64,000 nucleotides of DNA from Streptomyces sp. Tu 3180 (GTDB lineage: Bacteria; Actinomycetota; Actinomycetes; Streptomycetales; Streptomycetaceae), in assembly GCF_009852415.1 (NCBI RefSeq), contig NZ_WOXS01000002.1, positions 5,434,001 to 5,498,000 of the forward strand. The letters run 5' to 3'. Below the pieces are notes generated by a model. It searched no databases. It saw nothing but the letters and a program-made list of their open reading frames with translations, and was not told the origin of the DNA. The number at the start of each line of letters is the position of its first letter. Positions within the stretch are counted from its first letter, which is position 1. The position numbers were made by a program, and so were the translations under genes. Positions 50,882-59,661 of this stretch are shown piece after piece.

Positions 50882-51295
50882 CTATGCCGACGCCTGCGCC
50901 GGCACGTGGCGGCCCGGCTGCCGCGGCGGTGCCCAGCAGCGGATGATGTCGCGGACCGAGACGATGCCGACGGGCCCGCCGCGCTCCAGGACGATCAGAT
51001 GGCGGAAACCGCCGTGGGTCATGGCGGCAGCGGCCTCCTCCAGGGTCCATGACGGGGCCGCGAAGACCACGTCGGTGGTGGTGTGGGCGTGGGCGCGCTC
51101 GGTGTCCGGGTCCTGCCCGAGCCCCAGGGAGTTGAGGACGTCCCGCTCGGTGAGGATGCCGATGCCGGTGCCGTCGGGGTCGAGGACCACGGCCGCGCCC
51201 ACGCGGCGGGCGGACATCAGTGCGGCGGCCCGGCGGAGGGTGTGGGCGGGGCCGATGGTGAGGACCACGGTGCTCATGGCGTCACGGACGAGCAT
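50882..51295 (-). CDS. CBS-pair domain protein
   Basis: The protein is 137 aa from an ATG with AGGAGG upstream. Two CBS motifs are visible: VRDAMSTVVLTIGPAHTLRRAA...GIGILTERDVL and DVVFAAPSWTLEEAAAAM...GIVSVRDII. It would bind an adenine nucleotide at the dimer interface and act as a sensor; the partner is unknown. The upstream region holds three direct 8-base repeats (51365-51388). Confidence 0.92.
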   Translation of the reverse strand: MLVRDAMSTVVLTIGPAHTLRRAAALMSARRVGAAVVLDPDGTGIGILTERDVLNSLGLGQDPDTERAHAHTTTDVVFAAPSWTLEEAAAAMTHGGFRHLIVLERGGPVGIVSVRDIIRCWAPPRQPGRHVPAQASA

Positions 51296-51364
51296 GGGTG
51301 GAGCCACCTCCTTCGGGAAACCGGACGCTCGCGGACGCGCCGTTGACGGACACGGCGTCCGCTA

Positions 51365-51388
51365 GTTCACGGTTTCACAAATTCACAA
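51365..51388. repeat. Three 8-base direct repeats upstream of the CBS gene
   Basis: GTTCACGG, TTTCACAA and ATTCACAA are head-to-tail, in an AT-richer stretch 70-93 bases before the CBS start. On the coding strand they read as TTGTGAA-type half sites. They may be a multimeric regulator binding site. Confidence 0.4.
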
Positions 51389-51477
51389 GTGGGGGGCTCC
51401 CAGAGTGGCAGGCGCAGCGGGGCGCAACAAGGGGGCGCGTGCGGCCGGCCGGCGGCGCGCACGCGGACCCGGAGCTC

Positions 51478-52278
51478 TCAGTAACGCTGGTTGAGGTACC
51501 CCAGCAGCTCGTCGTGGAGCAGGCCGTTCGACGCGGCGGCGTTGCCGCTGTGCGGCCCGGGACGGCCGTCGAGCCCGGTGAAACTGCCTCCGGCCTCGGT
51601 GACGACGATGGCGTTGGCGGCCATGTCCCACAGCGACAGCTCGGGCTCGGCGCACATGTCGACCGACCCCTCGGCGACCATCATGTACGGCCAGAAGTCG
51701 CCGTACGCGCGCGTGCGCCACACCTCGCGGGTGAGGTCGAGGAAGCCGTCGAGGCGCCCCTGCTCCTCCCAGCCGCCGAGCGAGGAGTACGCGAAGGACG
51801 CGTCGGAGAGCTTGGAGACGCGGGAGACCCGCAGCCGGGAGGCCGAGGACAGGCTGCGCCCGCTGAAGGCGCCGTGGCCCCGCGCGGCCCACCAGCGGCG
51901 GCCGAGGGCGGGCGCGGAGACGACGCCGACGACGGGCTGGAAGCCTCCCTCGCCCGCCTCCATCAGGGCGATCAGGGTGGCCCAGACGGGGACGCCGCGC
52001 ACGTAGTTCTTCGTGCCGTCGATGGGATCGACCACCCAGCGGCGCGGACCCGTGCCCTCCACCCCGTACTCCTCGCCGAGGACCGCGTCCCTGGGCCGGG
52101 CGCGCTGGAGGTGGCCGCGGATGAGTTCCTCGGCGGCCCTGTCCGCCTCGCTCACCGGCGTCATGTCCGGTTTGGTCTCGACCTTGAGGTCGAGGGCCTT
52201 GAAGCGGTCCATCGTCGCGGCGTCGGCGGCGTCCGCGAGGACGTGGGCGAGACGCAGGTCGTCGAGGTAGTCGGGCAT
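51478..52278 (-). CDS. hisN: Histidinol-phosphatase HisN (inositol-monophosphatase family)
   Basis: The protein is 266 aa. Metal-binding motifs of the IMPase fold are present: LGEEYG (Glu), WVVDPIDGTKNYVRGVPVWA (DPIDGT) and LSLWDMAANAIVVTEAGG (WD). In Streptomyces the histidinol-phosphate phosphatase of histidine synthesis belongs to this family and is encoded apart from the his operon, which this location fits. Other IMPase substrates remain possible. Confidence 0.88.
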   Translation of the reverse strand: MPDYLDDLRLAHVLADAADAATMDRFKALDLKVETKPDMTPVSEADRAAEELIRGHLQRARPRDAVLGEEYGVEGTGPRRWVVDPIDGTKNYVRGVPVWATLIALMEAGEGGFQPVVGVVSAPALGRRWWAARGHGAFSGRSLSSASRLRVSRVSKLSDASFAYSSLGGWEEQGRLDGFLDLTREVWRTRAYGDFWPYMMVAEGSVDMCAEPELSLWDMAANAIVVTEAGGSFTGLDGRPGPHSGNAAASNGLLHDELLGYLNQRY

Positions 52279-52401
52279 GAAACGAACGGTATCCGCCGGG
52301 GCGGGGGCGGGACCACAGGGGGTCCGCGAACCCTTGACAGCCCCCGGGGACGCGTCAAATCTGAACCGCAGGGTCGGTCGCTCGCCCCGAGGGAGGCGAT
52401 G

Positions 52402-53010
52402 ATGCCTGCAGCGCGGGAATCTCTGCTGGACGCCGCTTACACGGCGCTGGCGCGTCACCCGTGGTCCGCGGTGCGGATGGTGGACGTGGCCGCCGCGGCC
52501 GGAGTCTCCCGGCAGACGCTGTACAACGAGTTCGGCAGCAAGGACGGCCTCGCGCGGGCCCTCGTCCGCAGGGAGGCCGACGGCTACCTCGCCGGCGTCG
52601 ACCGCGCCCTCACCGGCCCCACCGACGCGCGCGACCGGCTGACCGCGACCGCCGAGTGGACGACCTCCACCGCCCGCGAGAACGCCCTGGTCCGCGCCAT
52701 GCTCACCGGCTGCTGGAGCGAACGCCTGCCCGTCCCGGCCCTCGCGCCCGCGCGGTCCGCCTCCGCCGTCCCCGCCCAGCGCCGCGCCGACGGTCCGCTG
52801 CCCTCGCCCGCCGACTTCGTGGCCCTCGTCCGCGACCGTGCCGTCGCCGTCCTGGCCGGCCCCGGGACACCCCGGACCGACACCCCCGACCTGGCCCGTT
52901 CCTGCGAACTCGTGGTCCGCCTCGCCCTGTCCTGCGTCGTCGCGCCCCCGGCCGAGGGCGGCGTGGCCGACCTGGTCCGCAGCGCCCTGCGCCGGCACCC
53001 CGTCGCGTGA
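52402..53010 (+). CDS. TetR-family transcriptional regulator
   Basis: The protein is 202 aa; the second of two adjacent ATG codons (52402) is preferred because GGGAGG lies five bases upstream. The N-terminal helix-turn-helix is VRMVDVAAAAGVSRQTLYNEFGSKDGL. The ligand-binding region is Ala/Arg-rich and not diagnostic. It is convergent with an SMR efflux gene only ten bases away, and divergent from hisN; its target is unknown. Confidence 0.9.
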   Translation: MPAARESLLDAAYTALARHPWSAVRMVDVAAAAGVSRQTLYNEFGSKDGLARALVRREADGYLAGVDRALTGPTDARDRLTATAEWTTSTARENALVRAMLTGCWSERLPVPALAPARSASAVPAQRRADGPLPSPADFVALVRDRAVAVLAGPGTPRTDTPDLARSCELVVRLALSCVVAPPAEGGVADLVRSALRRHPVA

Positions 53011-53020
53011 CGGCGAAGGC

Positions 53021-53344
53021 TCAGTGCGCCGACCCCGACAGCTGCAGCCCGATCACCCCGACGATCACCAGCGTGATCGACACGATCTTCAGCGTCGACA
53101 CCAGGTCGCCGAGGAACACCATCCCGTAGACGGCCGTCCCCGCCGCCCCGATCCCCGTCCACACCGCGTACGCCGGTCCCACGTCCAGCTTCTTCAGCGA
53201 CAGGGTCAGCAGGCCGAAGCTGCCGAGCGCGAACACGCAGAAGGCGATCGTCGGCCACAGCCGCGTGAAGCCGTGGGACAGCTTCAGGCACACGGCGAAT
53301 CCGGTCTCGAGCAACCCGGCCACCACGACCAGCAGCCACGCCAT
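53021..53344 (-). CDS. Small multidrug resistance (SMR) family transporter
   Basis: The protein is 107 aa with four TM helices, the standard SMR size. Family features: the Glu in the first helix (VVVAGLLETGFAVCLKLSHGF), PAYAVWTGIGAAGTAVYG in helices two and three. GGGAGGA precedes the ATG. Such proteins export quaternary cations or guanidinium by proton exchange as antiparallel dimers. The neighbouring TetR gene is convergent and might regulate it in trans. Confidence 0.92.
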   Translation of the reverse strand: MAWLLVVVAGLLETGFAVCLKLSHGFTRLWPTIAFCVFALGSFGLLTLSLKKLDVGPAYAVWTGIGAAGTAVYGMVFLGDLVSTLKIVSITLVIVGVIGLQLSGSAH

Positions 53345-53471
53345 GTGTCGTCCTCCCGTTCTCCCCACGCACGGTGACCGCTTCGCCGGGTTCGACGGGT
53401 CCGGGTCCGGCTCGGTGCGATTATGCACTTACCGCCCGGACACCGTGACAAACAACATGAAGGCGGAATTC

Positions 53472-54482
53472 CTAGTCGCCCTCCGTGCGCTCCCGCGTCG
53501 CCAGCAGCCGCCGCAGCGAGTACAACCGCGCCGGATCCGCGTTCCCCTCGGCCACCCACGCGTCCAGCGCGCAGTCCGGCTCGTCGTGACTGCACGCGCG
53601 GGGACAGCCCTGCGTGCCCGGCTCCAGATCGGGGAAGGCGTGGATGACCCGGGACGGGTCGACGTGGGCGAGCCCGAAGGACCGCACGCCCGGGGTGTCG
53701 ATCACCCACCCGTCCGCGCCCGACAGCGGCAGCGCCAGCGCGGAGGTCGTCGTGTGCCGGCCCCGCCCCGTCACCGCGTTCACATGGCCCGTGGTGCGCC
53801 GGCGTTCCTCCGGCACCAGCGCGTTCACCAGCGTCGTCTTGCCGACCCCGGAGTGCCCCACGAACGCCGTGACCCGGCCGTCCAGGTGCTCCCGCACCCG
53901 GTCCGCCGCCGCGCCGGCCTCCAGTTCGGCACGGCTGGTGACGACGTACGGGATGTCGAGGTCGCCGTACAGCTCCAGCAGCTTGTCGGGCGGCGCGAGG
54001 TCCGACTTGGTCAGCACCAGCAGCGGCGTCAGCCCCCCGTCGTACGCCGCGACCAGGCAGCGGTCGATCAGGCGCGGGCGGGGTTCGGGGTCGGCGAGGG
54101 CGGTGACGACGGCCAGCTGGTCGGCGTTGGCGACGACGACCCGCTCGTAGGGATCGTCGTCGTCGGCGGTACGGCGCAGCACCGACGTCCGCTCCGTGAT
54201 GCGCACGATCCGCGCCAGCGTGTCCTTCCTGCCGGACAGATCGCCGACGATCGCCACCCGGTCACCGACCACCGCCGCCTTGCGGCCCAGCTCCCGGGCC
54301 TTCATCGCCGTCACCACCCGGTCCTCGACGAGGCAGGTCAGCCGGCCCCGGTCGACGGTGAGGACCATGCCCTCGGCGGCGTCCTCGTGCTTGGGCCGGA
54401 TGTGGGTGCGCGGCCGGTTGCCCTTGCGGTTGGGGCGGGAGCGGATGTCGTCCTCGTCGGTGTGCTTGCCGTAGCGGCGCAT
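53472..54482 (-). CDS. rsgA: Ribosome small-subunit GTPase RsgA
   Basis: The protein is 336 aa. The circularly permuted GTPase motifs appear in the order G4 (LTKSDLA), G1 (GHSGVGKTTLVN), G3 (DTPGVRSFGL), which is diagnostic. A C-terminal zinc knuckle is in CPRACSHDEPDC. An N-terminal OB-like domain follows a basic lead (RPNRKGNRPRTHIRPK). It assists late 30S maturation. It follows aroA with 12 bases between the restored aroA stop and its start, so they form an operon. Confidence 0.95.
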   Translation of the reverse strand: MRRYGKHTDEDDIRSRPNRKGNRPRTHIRPKHEDAAEGMVLTVDRGRLTCLVEDRVVTAMKARELGRKAAVVGDRVAIVGDLSGRKDTLARIVRITERTSVLRRTADDDDPYERVVVANADQLAVVTALADPEPRPRLIDRCLVAAYDGGLTPLLVLTKSDLAPPDKLLELYGDLDIPYVVTSRAELEAGAAADRVREHLDGRVTAFVGHSGVGKTTLVNALVPEERRRTTGHVNAVTGRGRHTTTSALALPLSGADGWVIDTPGVRSFGLAHVDPSRVIHAFPDLEPGTQGCPRACSHDEPDCALDAWVAEGNADPARLYSLRRLLATRERTEGD

Positions 54483-54494
54483 GGTCGTGAGTCC

Positions 54495-55810
54495 CTACTG
54501 TCCCAGCATCCCGGTCCACAGCTCGGGGAAGTCCGGCAGGGTCTTCGCCGTGGTCGCCACGTTCTCGATCTGCACCCCTCGACCACGAGGCCGATGATCG
54601 CGCCGGCGGTGGCCATGCGGTGGTCCTCGTAGGTGTGGAAGACCCCGCCGTGCAGCCGGCGCGGGCGGATGTGCAGACCGTCGGCGGTCTCGGTGACGTC
54701 GCCGCCGAGCTCGTTGATCTCCTTGGTGAGCGCCGCCAGGCGGTCCGTCTCGTGCAGCCGCAGGTGGGCCACGCCCCGCAGGGTGGACGGCGAGTCCGCG
54801 AGCGCCGCGACGGCCGCGATGCCCGGCGTGAGCTCGCCGACCTCGCCGAGGTCCACGTCGATGCCGTGGACCGCCCCGGAGCCGGTGAACACGAGCCCGT
54901 ACTCGGTCAGCTCGCACGAACCGCCCATCTCGGTGAAGATCTCCCGCAGGCGGTCACCCGGCTGGGTGGTCCGGGCCGGCCAGTCCGGGACCACGACCCT
55001 GCCGCCGGTCACCAGCGCCGCCGCCAGGAACGGCTGGGCGTTGGACAGGTCCGGCTCGATGGTCAGGTCCCGGCCGAGCAGGGCGCCCGGGGTGACCCGC
55101 CAGACGTCGGGCTCGCCGCCCGACTCCGGGGTGTCCACCTGGGCGCCGACCGCGCGGAGCATGTCGACGGTCATGCGGATGTGCGGCAGGGACGGCAGCG
55201 TCGAGCCGGTGTGCCGGACCTCGACGCCCTGGTTGAAGCGCGGCGCGGACAGCAGCAGGGCGCTGACGAACTGGGAGGACGAGGAGGCGTCGACCGAGAC
55301 CGTGCCGCCGTCCAGGGCGCCGCCGCCGTGCACCGTCATCGGCAGCGCGCCGCGGTCCTCGTCGTCGATCCGGGCACCCAGTTGGCGCAGCGCGTCGATG
55401 ACGCCGTTCAGGGGACGCTCGTAGGAGCGCGGGTCGCCGTCGAAGCGGACGGGGCCGTCGGCCAGCGTGGCGACCGGGGGCAGGAACCGCATCACCGTGC
55501 CCGCGTTGCCGACGTCGACGGCGGCCGGACCGTGCAGGCCCGTGGGCAGCACCCGCCAGGCCTCGCCCGTGCCGTCCGGACCCACGCCCTCCTCGATCTC
55601 GACCCCCATGGCGCGCAGCGCGCCCGCCATCAGCAGGGTGTCGCGCGAGCGCAGCGGGCGGCGCAGCCAGCCCGGCTCGGAGGCGAGGGCGGCGAGCACG
55701 AGGGCGCGGTTGGTGACCGACTTGGACCCGGGCACGTGGACCGTCGCGTCGACGGCTCCGCTCGCGTGCGGGGCGGGCCAGAGGGCGGTGTGTGCGGGGT
55801 TAACGGTCAT
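54495..55810 (-). CDS. aroA: EPSP synthase AroA, interrupted by a one-base frameshift near the 3' end
   Basis: The start ATG at 55810 begins a typical AroA: VPGSKSVTNRALVLAAL, NAGTVMRFLPP, SSSSQFVSALLL, LHETDRLAALTKEINELG, and YEDHRMATAGAIIGLVVEG. At 54575-54578 the coding strand has four G's where five are needed; the expected C-terminus VQIENVATTAKTLPDFPELW then reads in another frame to a TGA at 54495. As written the original frame would run into rsgA to 54338 with unrelated residues. The enzyme makes EPSP in the shikimate pathway and is needed for aromatic amino acids, so a sequencing or assembly error is the simplest explanation. Confidence 0.85.
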
Positions 55811-55918
55811 GCGCCCCACTTTAGTGGGCGGGGGTGGTCCGGGTACGGCGGCGTTGTGGCCGGTGGCCCGCCCGGAGCGCGGCCGCGCCCCGGCGCCGGA
55901 CGCGCCCCGGGGCGGCCG

Positions 55919-56659
55919 TCACAGCTCCAGCAGCCAGCGCCCCCCGCCGAGCAGCGAGCACAGCGACACCGCGTGGAACAGGAAGAACCACAGTCCCGCC
56001 GGTACGTGCGTCAGCCGGGACAGCTGGTCCGCGTCCGAGTCCCCCGCACCCCCGTGCGCCCGCTTGGCCTGCAGCTCGAAGGCCGGGCGCACCCCGCCCA
56101 GCAGCAGGAACCACACCACGGCGTACGCGAACGCCGCCTGCACCTGGGGCCCGGCGAGCCAGGACACGGCCACGAACGTGCCGCCGGTGACGAGCACGGT
56201 CAGCACCCCGTACGCGTTGCGGATCATCACCAGCATCGCGAGCAGCAGCGCCGTCGCCAGCCACAGCAGCAGCGTGATGCGCCCGGCGCCGAGCAGCGCG
56301 GCGCCGCCCAGGCCCAGCAGCGGGGGCGCGGTGTAGCCGGCCGCCGCGGTCAGGATCATGCCGATGCCGTGCGGCTTGCCGCGGCTGACGGTCAGGCCGC
56401 TGGTGTCCGAGTGCAGGCGTATCCCCGTCAGGGTGCGGCCGGTCAGCAGGGCCACGAGCCCGTGACCGCCTTCGTGGGCGATGGTGATGGCGTTGCGCGA
56501 GAGCCGCCACAGCCCGTGCGGCACGACGACGGCGAGCGCGGCGGCCAGTGTGGCGACGACCACCCACAGATCGGGGTCGGGCTGGGTGCCGGAGACCTCG
56601 TCCCAGAGGGAGGCGAGGGAGGCGGACGCGGTGCCGATCGTGCTCGTGGTGCTTTCCAT
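55919..56659 (-). CDS. M50-family (site-2-protease-like) membrane metallopeptidase
   Basis: The protein is 246 aa with about six hydrophobic segments. The zinc motif AITIAHEGGHGLVALLTG (HExxH) lies in the second segment. The third ligand is not obvious, as in other members of the compact M50B-like group of actinobacteria. It should sit in the cytoplasmic membrane; possible intramembrane proteolysis is inferred from the family. It is divergent from the SRAP gene with a 55-base gap. Confidence 0.88.
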   Translation of the reverse strand: MESTTSTIGTASASLASLWDEVSGTQPDPDLWVVVATLAAALAVVVPHGLWRLSRNAITIAHEGGHGLVALLTGRTLTGIRLHSDTSGLTVSRGKPHGIGMILTAAAGYTAPPLLGLGGAALLGAGRITLLLWLATALLLAMLVMIRNAYGVLTVLVTGGTFVAVSWLAGPQVQAAFAYAVVWFLLLGGVRPAFELQAKRAHGGAGDSDADQLSRLTHVPAGLWFFLFHAVSLCSLLGGGRWLLEL

Positions 56660-56714
56660 GTGTTTCCGTTGGCTCCCTCTGCCTGGGCGTACGGAGTCTG
56701 GCAGTGTTGCACGT

Positions 56715-57530
56715 ATGTGCGGACGGTATGCAGCGAGTCGCAGGCCCGAGGATCTCGCAGGAATCTTCGAGATCGACAAGTGGGAGCCGGAGGAGAGCCT
56801 GGCGCCCGACTACAACGTGGCTCCCACCAAAGAGGTCTACGCCGTACTCGACCGCGCCCTGAAGGACGCGGACGACCCGCGGCCGGTTCGGCAGCTGCGC
56901 AAGCTGAGGTGGGGCCTGGTCCCCTCGTGGTCGAAGACGCCCGAGGGCGCTGCCCGGATGATCAACGCACGCGCGGAGACCGTCCACGAGAAGCCGTCCT
57001 ACCGGCGCGCCTTCGCCACCCGGCGCTGCATCCTGCCCGCCGACGGCTACTACGAGTGGGTCACCGGCAAGCAGGAGCGGGACCTGGAGGTCGAGGGGAA
57101 GAAGAAGCGCCCCCGCAAGCAGCCGTACTTCGTGACGCCGGCGGACGGCTCGGTCTTCGCGATGGCCGGGCTGTACGAGTTCTGGCGGGACCGGACACTG
57201 CCGGACGACCATCCGCAGGCCTGGTGGGCGACGTGCACCGTCATCACCACCGAGGCGGAGACGGGCCCGCTCGCGGTGTCCCCGGCGGACGGCCCGCACA
57301 CCCTGGCCGAGATCCACCCGCGGATGCCGCTCATGCTCACGCCGGACCGCTGGGACGCCTGGCTGGACCCCTCCCGCACGGACGCCGACGACCTGCGCGG
57401 ACTGCTCGCCCCGCCGCCCCCCGGCCTGATGCGCGCCTACCCGGTCGCCACGGCGGTCAGCAACGTCCGCAACAACGGCCCGGAGCTGCTGAACGAGCTG
57501 GCCGCGCCGGAAGAGGGCACACTCTTCTGA
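56715..57530 (+). CDS. SRAP-domain protein (HMCES/YedK family)
   Basis: The protein is 271 aa. Cys2 follows the initiator Met (MCGRYAAS) and would be the new N-terminus after Met removal, the residue that forms a thiazolidine crosslink with abasic sites. Other SRAP motifs: YNVAPTKEVYAV, LRWGLVPSWSKTPEGAARMINARAETV, RRCILPADGYYEW and HPRMPLMLTPDRWDAWL. It protects abasic sites in single-stranded DNA. The next gene begins one base after its stop codon. Confidence 0.95.
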   Translation: MCGRYAASRRPEDLAGIFEIDKWEPEESLAPDYNVAPTKEVYAVLDRALKDADDPRPVRQLRKLRWGLVPSWSKTPEGAARMINARAETVHEKPSYRRAFATRRCILPADGYYEWVTGKQERDLEVEGKKKRPRKQPYFVTPADGSVFAMAGLYEFWRDRTLPDDHPQAWWATCTVITTEAETGPLAVSPADGPHTLAEIHPRMPLMLTPDRWDAWLDPSRTDADDLRGLLAPPPPGLMRAYPVATAVSNVRNNGPELLNELAAPEEGTLF

Positions 57531-57531
57531 C

Positions 57532-58233
57532 GTGACCTCCGAGAGCCCCGACGTGACCACCGGCACCACCCGCACCCCCGACACCTCCGGCACCCCCGAC
57601 GTGACCGTCGAGACCGTCGGGACGGACGCCGGTCCCGCCCGCATCACCTGGCACCGGGCGCCGCGCGGCGCACGCCTCGTCCTCGCGGTCGGCCACGGCG
57701 CCGGCGGCGGCATCGAGGCCCGGGACCTGAAGGCCCTCGCCGCCGCCCTGCCCGCCCACGGCGTGAGCGTGGCCCTCGTCGAGCAGCCCTGGCGCGTGGC
57801 CGGCAAGAAGGTGGCCCCGGCGCCGAAGACCCTCGACACCGGCTGGCGCGGCGTCTGGCCCGCGCTGGCCGGGCCCGGCCTGCCGGTGGTCGCGGGCGGG
57901 CGCAGCGCGGGCGCCCGTGTCGCCTGCCGCACGGCCGGCGAGCTGGGCGCGCACGCCGTGCTCGCCCTGAGCTTCCCCCTGCACCCGCCGGGCAGGCCCG
58001 AGAAGTCCCGCGCCGGCGAGCTGCTCGGGACCGGGGTGCCCACCCTCGTCGTCCAGGGCGGGAACGATCCGTTCGGCAGGCCGGAGGAGTTCCCCGAGGG
58101 GGCGTACGAACTGGTCGGGGTGGAGCACGGCGACCACGGCTTCGCCGTCCCCAAACGGGCGGACATCACGCAGGAGGAGGCCGTGGCGGTGGTCACGGAC
58201 GCGGTCGTGCGGTGGTGCGGCTCACTCGGGTGA
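57532..58233 (+). CDS. Alpha/beta hydrolase (dienelactone-hydrolase-like)
   Basis: The protein is 233 aa from a GTG just after the SRAP stop; the first ~25 residues are Thr/Pro/Asp repeats, and a start at about residue 24 (GTG at 57601) is possible. Core motifs: [16 protein letters not shown] (oxyanion region), [14 protein letters not shown] (nucleophile elbow GxSxG), [10 protein letters not shown] (acid) and [10 protein letters not shown] (His). Substrate unknown. It may be co-transcribed with the SRAP gene. Confidence 0.85.
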
Positions 58234-58240
58234 CGCGCCG

Positions 58241-58266
58241 GGAATGCCCCGGCGGCTCCCGCTGTT
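58241..58266 (+). promoter_or_regulatory. Sigma-R-dependent autoregulatory promoter of sigR (p2 type)
   Basis: GGAAT (58241-58245) and GTT (58264-58266) are exactly 18 bases apart. The promoter lies upstream of the ATG at 58325, so its transcript can encode the longer SigR' form. Confidence 0.85.
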
Positions 58267-58324
58267 GAGCCGGACGTACGTGCCGGTCAACGGCACCGCC
58301 GCCGTAGGAGAGGAAGTTCGCCCC

Positions 58325-58489
58325 ATGGGTTCGACCTTCTGCCCGAGCCGCAGCAGCCGCGCCGACCTGGAGTGGACGGTGCTGCACGCGGCCAGGACCG
58401 CCCCGATTCGGGCGGCGGGCGGACCGGATCGTCGTCTATCCTCCGATTCGGGTGAGACCGGTCTCGGTCTCACGACAACTCTGGAGGAG
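58325..58489 (+). other. sigR: N-terminal extension of the long SigR' isoform
   Basis: ATG at 58325 (GAGAGGAAG upstream) is in frame with the GTG at 58490 and adds exactly 55 residues ([17 protein letters not shown]...). In S. coelicolor an extended, unstable SigR' with a 55-residue extension is made from the induced transcript and is degraded by Clp protease, giving negative feedback. The same length here strongly suggests the same mechanism. A possible constitutive -10 (TATCCT, 58437-58442) would yield a transcript encoding only the short form. Confidence 0.75.
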
Positions 58490-59179
58490 GTGGGTCCGGT
58501 TCCCGGTACCGACGCAGGGACCGAACACGGCCAGGCGGAGCAGCCCGAGGGCCGGGGCAACGGCACGGGCGCGGAGTCGACCGCGGAGCGCAGCGCGCGC
58601 TTCGAGCGGGACGCGCTCGAGTTCCTCGACCAGATGTACTCGGCCGCGCTGCGCATGACGCGCAACCCGGCCGACGCGGAGGACCTGGTGCAGGAGACGT
58701 ACGCCAAGGCGTACGCGTCCTTCCACCAGTTCCGCGAGGGCACCAACCTCAAGGCGTGGCTGTACCGGATCCTCACCAACACCTTCATCAACTCGTACCG
58801 CAAGAAGCAGCGCGAACCCCAGCGCAGCGCGGCCGAGGAGATCGAGGACTGGCAGCTCGCGCGCGCCGAGTCGCACATGTCCACGGGTCTGCGCTCCGCG
58901 GAGTCGCAGGCGCTGGACCACCTGCCCGACTCGGACGTGAAGGAAGCGCTCCAGGCGATCCCCGAGGAATTCCGCATCGCCGTGTATCTCGCGGACGTGG
59001 AGGGCTTTGCCTACAAGGAGATCGCCGACATCATGGGCACACCCATCGGTACGGTGATGTCCCGGCTGCACCGGGGCCGCCGTCAGCTGCGCGGCATGCT
59101 CGAGGACTACGCCCGCGAACGCGGACTGGTCCCGGCCGGCGCCGGAGAGTCGAACGAAGCGAAAGGCTCGGGGTCATGA
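58490..59179 (+). CDS. sigR: ECF sigma factor SigR (disulfide-stress response)
   Basis: The short form is 229 aa from GTG at 58490 with GGAGGAG upstream. Region 2 is [41 protein letters not shown], here quoted only as its flanks [10 protein letters not shown] and [10 protein letters not shown]; region 4 includes [20 protein letters not shown] with its helix-turn-helix [18 protein letters not shown]. SigR directs transcription of thioredoxin, mycothiol and protein-quality genes. Its stop overlaps the rsrA start (ATGA), giving balanced synthesis of sigma and anti-sigma. Predicted targets inside the window are moeZ and mycoredoxin. Confidence 0.97.
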
Positions 59180-59505
59180 GCTGCGGAGAGCCGCACGAGA
59201 CGGATTGCAGCGAAATCCTCGATCATCTCTACGAGTTCCTCGACCGTGAGATGCCGGATACCGAGTGCACCAAGTTCGAGCACCACTTCGAGGAGTGCTC
59301 GCCCTGCCTCGAGAAGTACGGGCTCGAGCAGGCGGTGAAGAAGCTGGTCAAGCGGTGCTGCGGGCACGACGACGTACCGGGCGACCTGCGTTCCAAGGTC
59401 ATGGGCCGGATCGAGCTGATCCGCTCCGGCCAGACCGTGCCCGAGCAGGACGTCACCGCCGCACCGGCTTCACCGGCCGAATCGGCCGCACCGCAGGAGT
59501 CCTGA
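59176..59505 (+). CDS. rsrA: Zinc-binding redox-sensitive anti-sigma factor RsrA
   Basis: The protein is 109 aa. The ZAS motif is HHFEECSPC (His37, Cys41, Cys44), and Cys11, Cys3, Cys31, Cys61 and Cys62 are all at the positions known for Streptomyces RsrA. Oxidation of Cys11 with Cys44 expels zinc and releases SigR. Start overlaps the sigR stop (ATGA). Confidence 0.96.
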
Positions 59506-59661
59506 CACCCCCCGACGTGCGACCGTCCCGGGAAGGGACCGCCGTCACTCGTACGTGCTAATCCGCGGGTTATCGGCCCGCGGAGGCGCCCCGCGCCGTC
59601 CTAGGCTCCAGGACCTGACAGGCGGCGGGTCGAGTGCGTCGGGCACGGTCGGGAGGGGCTC

